Shown here: positions 1-8,656 of the stretch, piece by piece
How positions within the stretch are numbered: the stretch's first letter is position 1
How the letters are laid out: every line of letters begins with the position of its first letter
Assembly: GCA_006739055.1 (NCBI GenBank)
Contig: AP019702.1
Span: 2,321,001-2,385,000, forward strand
DNA from: Allostella vacuolata
GTDB taxonomy: Bacteria > Pseudomonadota > Alphaproteobacteria > ATCC43930 > Allostellaceae
Direction of reading: 5' to 3'
Length of the DNA: 64,000 nt
Notes under the pieces: model-generated
The model's database searches: none
Seen by the model: the letters and a program-made list of their open reading frames with translations, nothing else
Told to the model about the DNA's origin: nothing
Program-made: the position numbers and the translations under genes

Positions 1-573
1 CTGTGCACCCTCTTCGTCGCGATGGTGGCGATCGTCGTCCATCGGTCGGAGTTCCGCTACGGCCGGACGCTGGAGCTGATCGCCACATATCCCCGGGCGG
101 TGCCGGGCCTGCTGGCCGGCATCGGCTTCCTGTGGGCGATGCTGGTCTTCCCGCCGCTCGCCCTCTTGCACAACACCATCTGGATCCTGGTGCTGGCCTA
201 CGTCATGCGCTACCTGCCGACCGGGTTCGGGGCCATGTCGCCGATGCTCCTGCAGATCGGCCGCGAGCTCGACCGGGCGTCGCGGACGGTGGGGGCGGAC
301 TGGTGGACGACCGCCACCCGCATCCTGCTGCCGCTGATCAAGCCCGCCTTGTTCTCGACCTTCGCCATCCTCTTCGTCGCCTTCTTCCGGGAGTACTCGG
401 CGGCCGTGTTTCTCATCTCGCCGGGGGCGGAGGTGATCGGCACCATGCTGCTCAGCTTCTGGATCCAGGGCGACGCCGGGCCGGTGGCGGCGCTGGCGGC
501 GTTCCAGGTGCTGCTGACCTTCCTCTTCGTCTACGGCGCACGCCATCTCCTGGGGGTTAAGATCTATGGCTGA
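1..573 (+). CDS. ABC transporter permease, iron(III)/Fbp type (3' part)
   Basis: The reading frame is open from the first base, so the N-terminal part lies outside the window. The visible ~190 residues carry several hydrophobic segments and an EAA-like cytoplasmic loop (ELDRASRTVGADWWTTATRI followed by LLPLIKPA) that docks to the ATPase. This loop is typical of binding-protein-dependent permeases of the ferric iron/thiamine/spermidine group. The gene ends inside the start of the ATPase gene at 566 (8-base overlap), so the two are translated together as one inner-membrane importer. The substrate is inferred only from family resemblance: iron is most likely, while thiamine or polyamine cannot be excluded. 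Confidence 0.8.
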   Translation: MCTLFVAMVAIVVHRSEFRYGRTLELIATYPRAVPGLLAGIGFLWAMLVFPPLALLHNTIWILVLAYVMRYLPTGFGAMSPMLLQIGRELDRASRTVGADWWTTATRILLPLIKPALFSTFAILFVAFFREYSAAVFLISPGAEVIGTMLLSFWIQGDAGPVAALAAFQVLLTFLFVYGARHLLGVKIYG

Positions 574-1663
574 AGTGCGCATCCAGGGGCTGGTCAAGCG
601 GTTCGGCCCCGTCGTCGCGGTCGACCATGTCGACCTGACCATCGCCGATGGCGAGTTCCTGACCCTGCTCGGCCCGTCCGGCTGCGGCAAGTCGACGACC
701 CTGGCCGCGGTCGCCGGGCTCGACCGCCCCGACGGCGGGTCGATCCAGGTCGGCGACACCGTCTATTACGACAGTGCCAGCGGCGCCTTCCTGCCGCCGG
801 AGCGGCGCAACTGCGGGCTGGTCTTCCAGTCCTATGCGCTGTGGCCGCACATGACCGTGGCCGAGAACTGCACCTACCCGCTGAAGCTCCGGCGGATGAG
901 CCGGGCCGATCGGCAGAGGCGGGTGGAGGAGGCGCTGGCGCTGGTCGAGATGCAGCCCTACGCCGCCCGCTATCCACACCAGCTGTCGGGCGGCCAGCAG
1001 CAGCGCGTGGCGCTCGCCCGCACCCTGGTCTACCGGCCGACCATCCTGCTGCTCGACGAGCCGCTCTCCAACCTCGACGCCAAGCTGCGCGAGCGCGCCC
1101 GGACCTGGCTGGCGCAGATCACCAAGAAGGTCGGGCTGACGACCATCTACGTCACCCACGACCAGATCGAGGCGCTGGCCCTGTCCGACCGCATCGCCGT
1201 GATGCGCGAGGGGCGGATCGCCCAGCTCGACGTGCCGCGCGTCATCTACGAGCAACCGTCCGACCCGTTCGTGGCCGACTTCATCGGCTCCAGCAACTTC
1301 CTGAAGGGCACCGCCGAGGGCGTCACCGGCGACGCGCTGTCGATCCGCCTCGACGGCGGTCGCACGATCCAGCTCGGCCTGCGGCCCGGCATCTCGTCCG
1401 GCCAGCGGGTCACCGTGGCGATCCGGCCGGAGCGGATCGCCGTCCTGGCCCCGGGCGAGGCGGCGCCGGGTGAGGGCTCGCTGCTCGACGCGACCATCGC
1501 CGAGCGCTCCTACCTCGGCTCGCGCTGGATGTACCACCTGGAAGTCGGCCCGACCGTCCTGCGGGTGGAAACGCCCCGCGAGCTGCCGGTCGGCGCCGTT
1601 CATCTGCATGTTCCCCCCGGCGCCGCCCTGGTGTTCGCGGGCGAGGAGGCACCCGAAGCGTGA
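566..1663 (+). CDS. ABC transporter ATP-binding protein (FbpC/PotA-like)
   Basis: ATPase subunit of 365 residues that energises the permease encoded just upstream. Visible motifs are Walker A GPSGCGKST at residues 36-44, signature LSGGQQQRVALAR, Walker B ILLLDEP followed by the D-loop SNLDA, and the switch histidine in YVTHDQ. After about residue 240 comes a TOBE-like beta domain, as in the FbpC/UgpC/PotA family, whose length it matches. The ATG at 566 lies inside the permease gene. The stop at 1661-1663 overlaps the GTG start of the next gene, so permease, ATPase and CoA transferase form one transcriptional unit. No periplasmic binding protein gene is visible; it may lie upstream of the window. 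Confidence 0.9.
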   Translation: MAEVRIQGLVKRFGPVVAVDHVDLTIADGEFLTLLGPSGCGKSTTLAAVAGLDRPDGGSIQVGDTVYYDSASGAFLPPERRNCGLVFQSYALWPHMTVAENCTYPLKLRRMSRADRQRRVEEALALVEMQPYAARYPHQLSGGQQQRVALARTLVYRPTILLLDEPLSNLDAKLRERARTWLAQITKKVGLTTIYVTHDQIEALALSDRIAVMREGRIAQLDVPRVIYEQPSDPFVADFIGSSNFLKGTAEGVTGDALSIRLDGGRTIQLGLRPGISSGQRVTVAIRPERIAVLAPGEAAPGEGSLLDATIAERSYLGSRWMYHLEVGPTVLRVETPRELPVGAVHLHVPPGAALVFAGEEAPEA

Positions 1664-2862
1664 TTGCGTTCCAACCCGATCAGGAAGGGCCCCTGAAGGG
1701 CCTGGTGGTACTCGACCTGTCCCGGCTGGTGGCCGGCAACATGGTCAGCCTGCAGCTGGCCGACTATGGCGCCGAGGTGATCAAGGTCGAGGACCCGAAG
1801 AAGGGCGACCCCTTGCGCGACTGGCGCACCAAGGGGCTCAGCGTCCACTGGAAGGTCTATGGCCGCAACAAGAAGAGCCTGACGCTCAGCCTTCGGTCCG
1901 CGGAGGGACGCGACCTGCTGCGCCGGCTGCTGCCCGCGGCCGACGTGATGATCGAGAACTTCCGGCCGGGCACGCTGGAGGAGATGGGGCTCGGCCCGGA
2001 CGTGCTGCATGCGATCCATCCGGGCCTGGTGCTGGTCCGGGTGTCCGGCTGGGGCCAGGACGGCCCCTACCGCGAGCGCCCCGGCTTCGGTACGCTGGTG
2101 GAGGGGGTGTCCGGCTTCGCGTCCAAGAACGGCTTCCCGGACCGGCCGCCGGTGCTGCCGCCGCTGGCCATGGCCGACATGATCGCCGGTCTCTACGGTG
2201 CCTTCTCGGTCATGGTGGCGCTGAAGCACCGCGACCGGACCGGCCAGGGACAGGTCATCGACCTGCCGCTGCTCGACCCGATCGTCTCCATCCTCGGGCC
2301 GGAGGCGGCCCAGTTCAAGCTGACCGGCCAGATCCCGCAGCGCACCGGCAGCCAGTCGCGCACCGCCTCGCCGCGCAACGCCTTCCAGACCCGCGACGGC
2401 CGCTGGATCGCCATCTCCGCCTCGATGCAGTCCATGGCCGAGCGGGTCTATGCCGCCGTCGGCCGGCCGGACATGACCCAGGACCCGCGCTTCCGCACCA
2501 ACGCCGACCGGATCAAGATCCCGGACGAGGCCGAGGCGCCGCTGCGCGATTTCATCGCCGCACGCGACTTCGCCGAGGTCATGGCGCATTTCGAGCGCCA
2601 CGAGGTCACCGCGGCGCCGATCTACGACATCGACCAGTTCCTGGAGGACCCGCACGTCCAGGCTCGCCAGATCATCGTCGAGCTGCCCGACGCGGAGATG
2701 GGAGCGGTGCCGATGCACAACGTCGTTCCGCGCCTGTCCGCCTCTCCGGGGGCCATCCGCACGCCCGCGCCGGACCTGGGAGAACACTCCGCCGAAATCC
2801 TCGGCCGGATCGGCGTCGACGCCGGCCGGTTCGCCGAGATGAAGGCGGCCGGCATCGTCTAG
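1660..2862 (+). CDS. CaiB/BaiF family CoA transferase
   Basis: Family III CoA transferase of 400 residues that moves CoA between an acyl-CoA and a free carboxylic acid. The N-terminal block GLVVLDLSRLVAGNMVSLQLA and the downstream VSGWGQDGPY are hallmarks of the family. The conserved catalytic aspartate is in MADMIAGLYG (Asp173), matching Asp169 of formyl-CoA transferase. The GTG start overlaps the ATPase stop by four bases (GTGA), which implies translational coupling to the ABC transporter. The acid handled is unknown; coupling to an importer suggests activation of an imported carboxylate, which is inference. A strong hairpin follows the stop codon. Confidence 0.88.
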   Translation: MIAFQPDQEGPLKGLVVLDLSRLVAGNMVSLQLADYGAEVIKVEDPKKGDPLRDWRTKGLSVHWKVYGRNKKSLTLSLRSAEGRDLLRRLLPAADVMIENFRPGTLEEMGLGPDVLHAIHPGLVLVRVSGWGQDGPYRERPGFGTLVEGVSGFASKNGFPDRPPVLPPLAMADMIAGLYGAFSVMVALKHRDRTGQGQVIDLPLLDPIVSILGPEAAQFKLTGQIPQRTGSQSRTASPRNAFQTRDGRWIAISASMQSMAERVYAAVGRPDMTQDPRFRTNADRIKIPDEAEAPLRDFIAARDFAEVMAHFERHEVTAAPIYDIDQFLEDPHVQARQIIVELPDAEMGAVPMHNVVPRLSASPGAIRTPAPDLGEHSAEILGRIGVDAGRFAEMKAAGIV

Positions 2863-2870
2863 ACGCAGTT

Positions 2871-2900
2871 CGCCCGGGCACTCGGTGGAGTGCCCGGGCG
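2871..2900 (+). terminator. Strong hairpin terminator between convergent genes
   Basis: A perfect 13-bp stem (CGCCCGGGCACTC paired with GAGTGCCCGGGCG) with a GGTG loop begins 9 bases after the CoA transferase stop. A short T-containing stretch (AGTTCTT) follows. The position between two convergent genes suggests it can terminate transcription from both sides. Confidence 0.7.
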
Positions 2901-2924
2901 AGTTCTTACCTGCCGGCGCGGCGG

Positions 2925-3452
2925 TTAGCCGCGCGGGCTCGGGGCGGGCTGCAGCGGCTTGGTGCCGGGATCACCCGAGCGCATGCCCGTCGCGTCGTTC
3001 GGCTGCGGAGTGCCAGGCGAGCTCGGACCCGGCGGAGTCACGCTCTGGGTCGCATCGGCCGGCGGCTGACGGCCGGAGCCGGGCGTCGTGGGCAACTCCT
3101 TGGCGCCGGGGTCACCCGCCCGCATGCCGGTGTTGCTCTCGTTGGACTTGGTCGGGTCGGTCGCCGGCGCGGCCGAAGGAGACGTGCTCGGCATCGGCTG
3201 CATCCCGGTCCTCGGAGCCGGGGGAGCGCCGGTGGTGCTGGTCGGCGGGTTGGCGGTGCCCGGGTCGCCGGTGCGCTGGCCGCCCTGCTCGTTCGGGCCG
3301 GGGCGGCTGCGCTGCGGCGTCGTGGACTGGGCCAGTTCCATCACCCGGGCGCCCTTCGCCTCAGTAACGCTGTCGCCGGCGGGTGCTGCCATGGCAGTCG
3401 GAACGGAGAGCGCAAGGGCGAGGGCAGTCGCCGACAGAAACATCCTCTTCAT
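2925..3452 (-). CDS. Secreted Pro/Thr-rich repeat protein
   Basis: Predicted exported protein of 175 residues that I do not recognise. Residues 1-22 form a classic signal peptide (MKRMFLSATALALALSVPTAMA). The rest is low-complexity, rich in Pro, Thr, Gly and Ser, with no hydrophobic core, so it is probably disordered. Three copies of an R-x-GDPG-(T/A) motif sit at residues 60-66, 111-117 and 158-164, the last two within the fuller GMR(A/S)GDPG(A/T)K. Spacing is about 47-51 residues, suggesting internal duplication. A GGAAC-N16-GGTT element upstream (3536-3560) resembles an EcfG stress promoter. It could be a periplasmic or cell-surface stress protein; the function is unknown. Confidence 0.6.
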   Translation of the reverse strand: MKRMFLSATALALALSVPTAMAAPAGDSVTEAKGARVMELAQSTTPQRSRPGPNEQGGQRTGDPGTANPPTSTTGAPPAPRTGMQPMPSTSPSAAPATDPTKSNESNTGMRAGDPGAKELPTTPGSGRQPPADATQSVTPPGPSSPGTPQPNDATGMRSGDPGTKPLQPAPSPRG

Positions 3453-3535
3453 GATCGGACCTTTCGGCTATCCAATTCTTTCGCGGCTTCTTGATCCGCG
3501 GGGTGGGGCCCGCGACAGAAGCTTTCGAATTGGTC

Positions 3536-3560
3536 AACCGGGTCGCTTGCGCTTTGTTCC
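3536..3560 (-). promoter_or_regulatory. Possible EcfG-like promoter (one mismatch)
   Basis: On the minus strand GGAAC (3560-3556) is followed after 16 bases by GGTT (3539-3536), about 84 bases upstream of the start of the Pro-rich secreted protein. The alphaproteobacterial general-stress sigma factor EcfG uses GGAAC-N16/17-CGTT, so the -10 part has one mismatch. The call is weak. Confidence 0.3.
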
Positions 3561-3591
3561 GACAGATAGGCCGGATTCTTTCGGCCGTCGC

Positions 3592-5115
3592 CTATGACCC
3601 CTGCCAGTCGAAGATGCCGCGGCCCTGCTGCGGGGTCGCGATCGTTCCCGGGCGCAGAACGGGGTTGAGGCAGCGCACCTGCTCCGGCGTCAGGGCCGGT
3701 ACCCGTCCGGCCAGGCCGACGAATCGCTCGGCCTCGCCGGGGTCGATCATGCCGTCGGTCAGGGCCCGGAACTTGCCGACATAGTCGGGCCAGGCCCAGG
3801 GGGCGGCACCGTTCGGATGGGCGTCGGCGACCGCGCGTTCGGCCGCGACCACCGTCCCGTCATCGAGCCGGATCTCGATGCGGCCGCCGAAGGCGCGCTC
3901 CGCCGGGTCGGTCGCGTGATAGCGACGGGTCCATTCCGGATCCTCGACGGTGCGGATCCGGTGCCACAGGGCGACGGTCGAGGGACGATGGGCGCGCTCG
4001 GGCGTGTAGCTGCGCTCGTGGTGCCAGGCGCGGTCCTCCAGCGCCACGGCCAGGATGTACATGATGGAGTGGTCGAGCGTCTCGCGGGTGGCGTCCGGGT
4101 CCATCTTCTGCGGGTCGTTGGCGCCGGTGCCGATGACGTAGTGGGTATGGTGGCTGGTACGGACCACCACCTCGGCTGCCCGCGACAGGTCGACCCGGCC
4201 GCCCAGCTCGCGGGCGGCATCGATCAGGGCCTGGGCCTGGTATTCGGCCGAATGGGCCTTGGTATAGGTCTCGAGGATGCCGCGCGGCGCCTCACCCGGC
4301 GCCGGCAGGTGCACGGTGTAGCGCTGGTCCCGGCCGCCCAGCATCCAGGCGATGACCGAGTCCTCGCCCTCGTAGATCGGCGCGGGCGAGGCCTCGCCGC
4401 GCATCGCCCGGTCGACCGCCTCGATCGCCAGCTTGCCGGAGAAGCCCGGCACGAAGGCCTTCCACGAGCTGATCTCGCCCTTGCGCGACTGCCGGGTGGA
4501 GAAGGCGAGGTGCACCGCCTGGTTGACCGCCTGGAACACCACCGGCGTCGGCAGGTCGAGCAGGGCGCCGATCCCGGCCACCGTCGCCGGCGCCAGGTGC
4601 GCGACATGGTCCTTCTTCCAGGCGTGCAGGCAGATCGCCTTCACCAGTGCGACGTGGATCTCGTAGGCGACCGCGATCGCGCGGGTCAGGGCCGCGCCGC
4701 CGCGCCCGGTCTGCTCGGCGACCGCCAGCAGCGGCGCGATCGAATCGCCCGGGTGGGCGTAGTCGGCGGCCAGGAACGTGTCGTGGTAGTCGAGCTCGCG
4801 CACCGCCGTCGCGTTGGCCCAGGCGGCCCATTCCGCATCGACCCGGACATCGCCCAGCCCGAACAGGCTGGCCCCGCCGGCCCGCGGATGCGCCAGCGCC
4901 ATGGCGCGGGCGGCCGCCACCGGCGCCCGGTTGGCCGAGGCGAGCGCGACCGCCGCGTTGTCGACGATCCGGCACGCGACCATCGCGGCGACTTCCGGCC
5001 CGACCGGCCCGCCGCCGGTCGCGACTTCGGCGATCTTCCAGGCGAGTTGATCTTCGCGCGGCAGGCGCGCGGCGGAGGGGTGGACGCGGACGTCATGGGC
5101 GATCATGGGCGGCAT
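3592..5115 (-). CDS. prpD: 2-methylcitrate dehydratase PrpD (MmgE/PrpD family)
   Basis: Enzyme of 507 residues from the MmgE/PrpD family, closest by eye to PrpD, which dehydrates 2-methylcitrate in the propionate-degrading methylcitrate cycle. Family blocks visible are [20 protein letters not shown] around residue 106, [36 protein letters not shown] and [12 protein letters not shown]. All are characteristic of true PrpD rather than distant MmgE relatives. The length is slightly above the usual ~480. It starts with two close Met codons (MPPM) and has no clear ribosome site, so the start could be either. No prpB or prpC is visible, so the gene is detached from the rest of the pathway. Confidence 0.88.
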   Translation of the reverse strand: MPPMIAHDVRVHPSAARLPREDQLAWKIAEVATGGGPVGPEVAAMVACRIVDNAAVALASANRAPVAAARAMALAHPRAGGASLFGLGDVRVDAEWAAWANATAVRELDYHDTFLAADYAHPGDSIAPLLAVAEQTGRGGAALTRAIAVAYEIHVALVKAICLHAWKKDHVAHLAPATVAGIGALLDLPTPVVFQAVNQAVHLAFSTRQSRKGEISSWKAFVPGFSGKLAIEAVDRAMRGEASPAPIYEGEDSVIAWMLGGRDQRYTVHLPAPGEAPRGILETYTKAHSAEYQAQALIDAARELGGRVDLSRAAEVVVRTSHHTHYVIGTGANDPQKMDPDATRETLDHSIMYILAVALEDRAWHHERSYTPERAHRPSTVALWHRIRTVEDPEWTRRYHATDPAERAFGGRIEIRLDDGTVVAAERAVADAHPNGAAPWAWPDYVGKFRALTDGMIDPGEAERFVGLAGRVPALTPEQVRCLNPVLRPGTIATPQQGRGIFDWQGS

Positions 5116-5213
5116 CGCTAGCAGAAGCCGGGGGTTTCGACAGCCCCTTTTCGCGGCGCGGCGGCGCCCTCTATCGTCGCAGGACAGAAGTCGCAGACGG
5201 AAGGACGCGCGCC

Positions 5214-6014
5214 ATGGCGGGACGGCTGGAAGGCAGGGTGGCGATCATCACGGGGGCTGGCTCGTCGGGTCCCGGGTGGGGCAACGGCAAGGCGACGGCG
5301 GTGCTGTTCGCGCGGGAAGGGGCCCAGGTGTTCGCGGTCGACATCAACGCCGCCGCAGCCGAGGAGACCTCAGCGATCATCGCCGGCGAGGGCGGGACGG
5401 CCGTCGCGCACCGCGCCGACGTCGCCTCCCACGACGAGGTCCGGGCGATGGTGGAGGCCTGCATGGCCCGGTTCGGGCGGATCGACATCCTGCACAACAA
5501 TGTCGGCATCGCCGTCGTCGGCGGCGCGGTCGACCTGCCCGAGGAGGAGTGGGACCGGGTCGAGCGGGTCAACCAGAAGAGCGTCTTCCTGGTCTGCAAG
5601 CATGTGCTGCCGGTGATGGAGCGCCAGGGCAAGGGGGCGATCGTCAACACCGCCTCGATCGCCGGCATCCGCTGGACCGGGGTCGACTACATCTCCTACT
5701 ACGCGACCAAGGGCGCGGTCGGGATGATGACCAAGTCGATCGCGCTCGCCTATGCCGCGCGCGGCATCCGCTGCAACGCCATCCTGCCGGGCCTGATGGA
5801 TACCCCGATGATCCGCCATGGCCTGCCCGACGCCTATGCCGGCGGCGATGTCGACCGGATGATCGAGAAGCGCCACCAGCAATGCCCGATGGGCCACATG
5901 GGCGACGCCTGGGACGTGGCTCACGCGGCCCTCTTCCTCGCCTCCGACGAGGCGCGCTACGTGACCGCCCATGAGCTGGTGGTGGATGGCGGGATGACCG
6001 CGCGATGCGCCTAG
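5214..6014 (+). CDS. SDR family NAD(P)-dependent oxidoreductase
   Basis: Classical short-chain dehydrogenase of 266 residues. It shows the Rossmann glycine motif [13 protein letters not shown] at 13-25, NNVG at 95-98, Ser148 and the catalytic YxxxK (Tyr162/Lys166), plus the C-terminal ELVVDGG block. The glycine loop is longer than in most SDRs ([10 protein letters not shown]) but keeps a plausible cofactor fold. The ATG at 5214 follows ACGGAAGGA, a good ribosome site; a longer open frame upstream lacks one. Substrate is not predictable. It stands alone between the divergent prpD gene and the trehalose genes. Confidence 0.85.
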   Translation: MAGRLEGRVAIITGAGSSGPGWGNGKATAVLFAREGAQVFAVDINAAAAEETSAIIAGEGGTAVAHRADVASHDEVRAMVEACMARFGRIDILHNNVGIAVVGGAVDLPEEEWDRVERVNQKSVFLVCKHVLPVMERQGKGAIVNTASIAGIRWTGVDYISYYATKGAVGMMTKSIALAYAARGIRCNAILPGLMDTPMIRHGLPDAYAGGDVDRMIEKRHQQCPMGHMGDAWDVAHAALFLASDEARYVTAHELVVDGGMTARCA

Positions 6015-6065
6015 AGACAGCCTCGGGGTTGATCTCGACGCCCGCAAGAGCGACATGACTAGGCC

Positions 6066-6848
6066 ATGAATTCGCCAGAAGGCGGCTGGGTTGCCCCACC
6101 CGCGAGCCTCGATGGTTCCTGGGCGTTGTTTCTCGACGTCGACGGAACCCTTCTCGACATAGCCGACGAGCCGCAGGCGGTGCGCGTGCCGGACCGGCTG
6201 CGGCCCGACCTGCATGCGCTGGCGCTGCATCTGGGCGGCGCCATGGCGCTGGTCAGCGGCCGGACCATCAGCGAGCTCGACCGTATCTTCGAACCGCTGC
6301 TGCTGCCCGCCGCGGGCCAGCATGGGGCGGAGATCCGGCTCGACCCGCTGGGGTCCATCCGCTCGGGCCATGTCGACCCCGTGCTCCCCCGGCTGGCGCC
6401 CGAGGTGCGCGCGCTGGCCGCGGTCTGGCCCAATGTCGAGGTGGAGGAGAAGGGGGCCGCGATCGCGGTCCACTTTCGCCGCCAGCCCGAGGCGGAGGTG
6501 CCCCTGACCCGCGCGCTGCGCAGCCTGGCCGAGGGTGTCGGCGGCGCGGTCGAGCTGCTGGAAGGCAAGATGGTGCGCGAGTTGCGCGACCGGCGGCACA
6601 CGAAAGGCACCGCGATCGGGATCTTTATGGCCAGCCCGCCGTTCATTGGCCGGCGCCCGATCTTCATCGGCGACGACGTCACCGACCGGGACGGCTTCGC
6701 GGCCGCGGAGGCAGCCGGCGGGATCGCCATGTCGGTGGGCGTCAACCCGGCACTCGGCCGGGCCCCGGCATTTACCGATGCGGAGGCGGTGCGCGCATGG
6801 CTGTCTTCGCTGACGAAGGGTGAAGCGATGGAAAGCACGGCGGCATGA
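6066..6848 (+). CDS. otsB: Trehalose-6-phosphate phosphatase OtsB
   Basis: HAD-superfamily phosphatase of 260 residues that converts trehalose-6-phosphate to trehalose, the second step of the OtsAB pathway. The nucleophile motif DVDGT is at 24-28, the motif II serine is in LVSGR, the motif III lysine is in HTKGTA (Lys180) and the acidic motif GDDVTDRDG is at 202-210. The stop overlaps the start of the GH15 gene by four bases (ATGA), so OtsB, GH15 and OtsA form one operon. Its product is a compatible solute used against osmotic and desiccation stress. Confidence 0.95.
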   Translation: MNSPEGGWVAPPASLDGSWALFLDVDGTLLDIADEPQAVRVPDRLRPDLHALALHLGGAMALVSGRTISELDRIFEPLLLPAAGQHGAEIRLDPLGSIRSGHVDPVLPRLAPEVRALAAVWPNVEVEEKGAAIAVHFRRQPEAEVPLTRALRSLAEGVGGAVELLEGKMVRELRDRRHTKGTAIGIFMASPPFIGRRPIFIGDDVTDRDGFAAAEAAGGIAMSVGVNPALGRAPAFTDAEAVRAWLSSLTKGEAMESTAA

Positions 6849-8656
6849 CGGCCAATCTCGACCTCGGCGTCATCGGCAACTCGGTCGTCGCGGCTCTGGT
6901 CGACCGGTCCGGCCGCATGGTCTGGATGTGCTATCCGCGTCTCGACGGCGACCCGGTCTTCTGCAGCCTGCTCGACGGCGATGAGAAGTACGACGGAGCC
7001 TATCGCATCGACCTGGAAGGCTTCGCCGAGAGCCGCCAGCGCTACCTCGGCAATACCGCGATCCTGGAGACGATCCTGACCGACGCGAACGGCTCGGCCC
7101 TGCGGATCGTCGACTATGCCCCGCGCTTCAAGCAGTTCGACCGTCTCTACCGCCCGCCGACGATCATCCGGCGCCTGGAGCCCTTGTCCGGCGTGCCCCT
7201 GATCACCGTGCGCCTGCGGCCGCGCTTCAACTACGGCGCCGAGCCGGCCCAGCGCACGGTCGGCAGCAACCATATCCGCTATTTCGCCAGCAGCCCGTCG
7301 TCCCAGTCTGCCCCGCTGCGGCTGACGACCGATGCCCCGCTCGCCCACATCGTGGCCGAGGAGCCGTTTGCGCTGGTCCACCCGATGACCCTGATCCTGG
7401 GGCCGGATGAGACCTTCGCCGGTTCGGTGCCGCGCCTGGGCGTCGAGTTCCTGGACCGGACCCGGGACTACTGGATCGAGTGGCAGCGCTACCTCTCGGT
7501 GCCGTTCGAGTGGCAGGAGGCGGTCATCCGCGCGGCCATCACCCTGAAGCTGTGCGCATTCGAGGAGACGGGCGCGATCGTGGCGGCGCTGACCACCTCG
7601 GTGCCGGAGGCGCCGGGCACGCCCCGCACCTGGGACTATCGCTACTGCTGGCTGCGCGACGCGTATTTCGTCGTCCACGCGCTGAACCGGCTGGGCGCGA
7701 CCCTGACCATGGAAGACTTCCTGCGCTACATCACCACCGTGGCGCAGACGGAGACGAGCGGGGTCCTGAAGCCGGTCTACGGCCTGCTGCCCTCGGTCCC
7801 GCTCGACGAGCGGACAGTGCCCAGCCTGCGCGGCTATCGCGGCATGGGCCCGGTCCGGGTCGGCAACCTGGCCCAGGTGCAGATCCAGAACGACAGCTAC
7901 GGCAGCATCGTCCTGGCCGCCGCCCAGATGTTCTTCGACCAGCGCCTGCCGCACCAGGGCGACCTCGACCTGTTCCACCGGCTGGAGCGGCTGGGCCGCA
8001 AGGCCGCTGCCGTGGCGTTCGAGCCCGATGCCGGCCTGTGGGAGTTCCGCGGCCGGCTGCGCGTCCATACCCATTCCACGGCCATGTGCTGGGCTGCCTG
8101 CGACCGCCTGGCGAAGATCGCCGTGGTGCTGGGCGAGAAGGATTCGGCCGACGACTGGCGGCGCACCGCCGACGCGATCCGCGAGCGCCTGCTGGCCGAG
8201 GCCTGGAACGAGGAACTGAACAGCTTCATCGACGCCCAGGGCAGCACGGAGGTCGATGCGAGCCTGCTGCTGCTGCAGGAGATCGGGCTGGTGGCCGCGG
8301 ACGACCCGCGCTTCCTCGGCACCCTCGCCCTGGTCGAGAAGCGCCTCCGGCGCGGCGCCCACCTGATGCGCTATGCCGCCCCGGACGATTTCGGCATGCC
8401 CGAGACGGCCTTCACCGTCTGCACCTTCTGGTACATCGACGCGCTGGTGGCGGTCGGCCGGCGCGAGGAGGCGCGCGTGCTCTTCCAGCAGGTGCTTGCC
8501 TGCCGGACCCATCTGGGCCTGCTGTCGGAGGACCTCGACCCCTCGCGCGGCGAGCTATGGGGGAATTTTCCGCAGACATATTCGATGGTCGGCCTCATCA
8601 TCTCGGCAATGCGGCTGTCGAAAAGCTGGGAGGAAGCGTTTTGGCGCGGCTCGTAA
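6845..8656 (+). CDS. Glycoside hydrolase family 15 protein (trehalase/glucoamylase-like)
   Basis: GH15 protein of 603 residues with an N-terminal beta-sandwich region (starting LDLGVIGNSVVAALVD) and an (alpha/alpha)6 barrel. The highly conserved substrate-pocket block TWDYRYCWLRD is at 262-272. Family members are glucoamylases, but those lying between otsB and otsA may act on trehalose or intermediates of its synthesis. Whether this one degrades trehalose or trims glucans cannot be told from sequence alone. It overlaps otsB by four bases and the otsA start by 16 bases, so all three are translationally coupled. No signal peptide is evident, consistent with a cytoplasmic role. Confidence 0.88.
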   Translation: MTANLDLGVIGNSVVAALVDRSGRMVWMCYPRLDGDPVFCSLLDGDEKYDGAYRIDLEGFAESRQRYLGNTAILETILTDANGSALRIVDYAPRFKQFDRLYRPPTIIRRLEPLSGVPLITVRLRPRFNYGAEPAQRTVGSNHIRYFASSPSSQSAPLRLTTDAPLAHIVAEEPFALVHPMTLILGPDETFAGSVPRLGVEFLDRTRDYWIEWQRYLSVPFEWQEAVIRAAITLKLCAFEETGAIVAALTTSVPEAPGTPRTWDYRYCWLRDAYFVVHALNRLGATLTMEDFLRYITTVAQTETSGVLKPVYGLLPSVPLDERTVPSLRGYRGMGPVRVGNLAQVQIQNDSYGSIVLAAAQMFFDQRLPHQGDLDLFHRLERLGRKAAAVAFEPDAGLWEFRGRLRVHTHSTAMCWAACDRLAKIAVVLGEKDSADDWRRTADAIRERLLAEAWNEELNSFIDAQGSTEVDASLLLLQEIGLVAADDPRFLGTLALVEKRLRRGAHLMRYAAPDDFGMPETAFTVCTFWYIDALVAVGRREEARVLFQQVLACRTHLGLLSEDLDPSRGELWGNFPQTYSMVGLIISAMRLSKSWEEAFWRGS

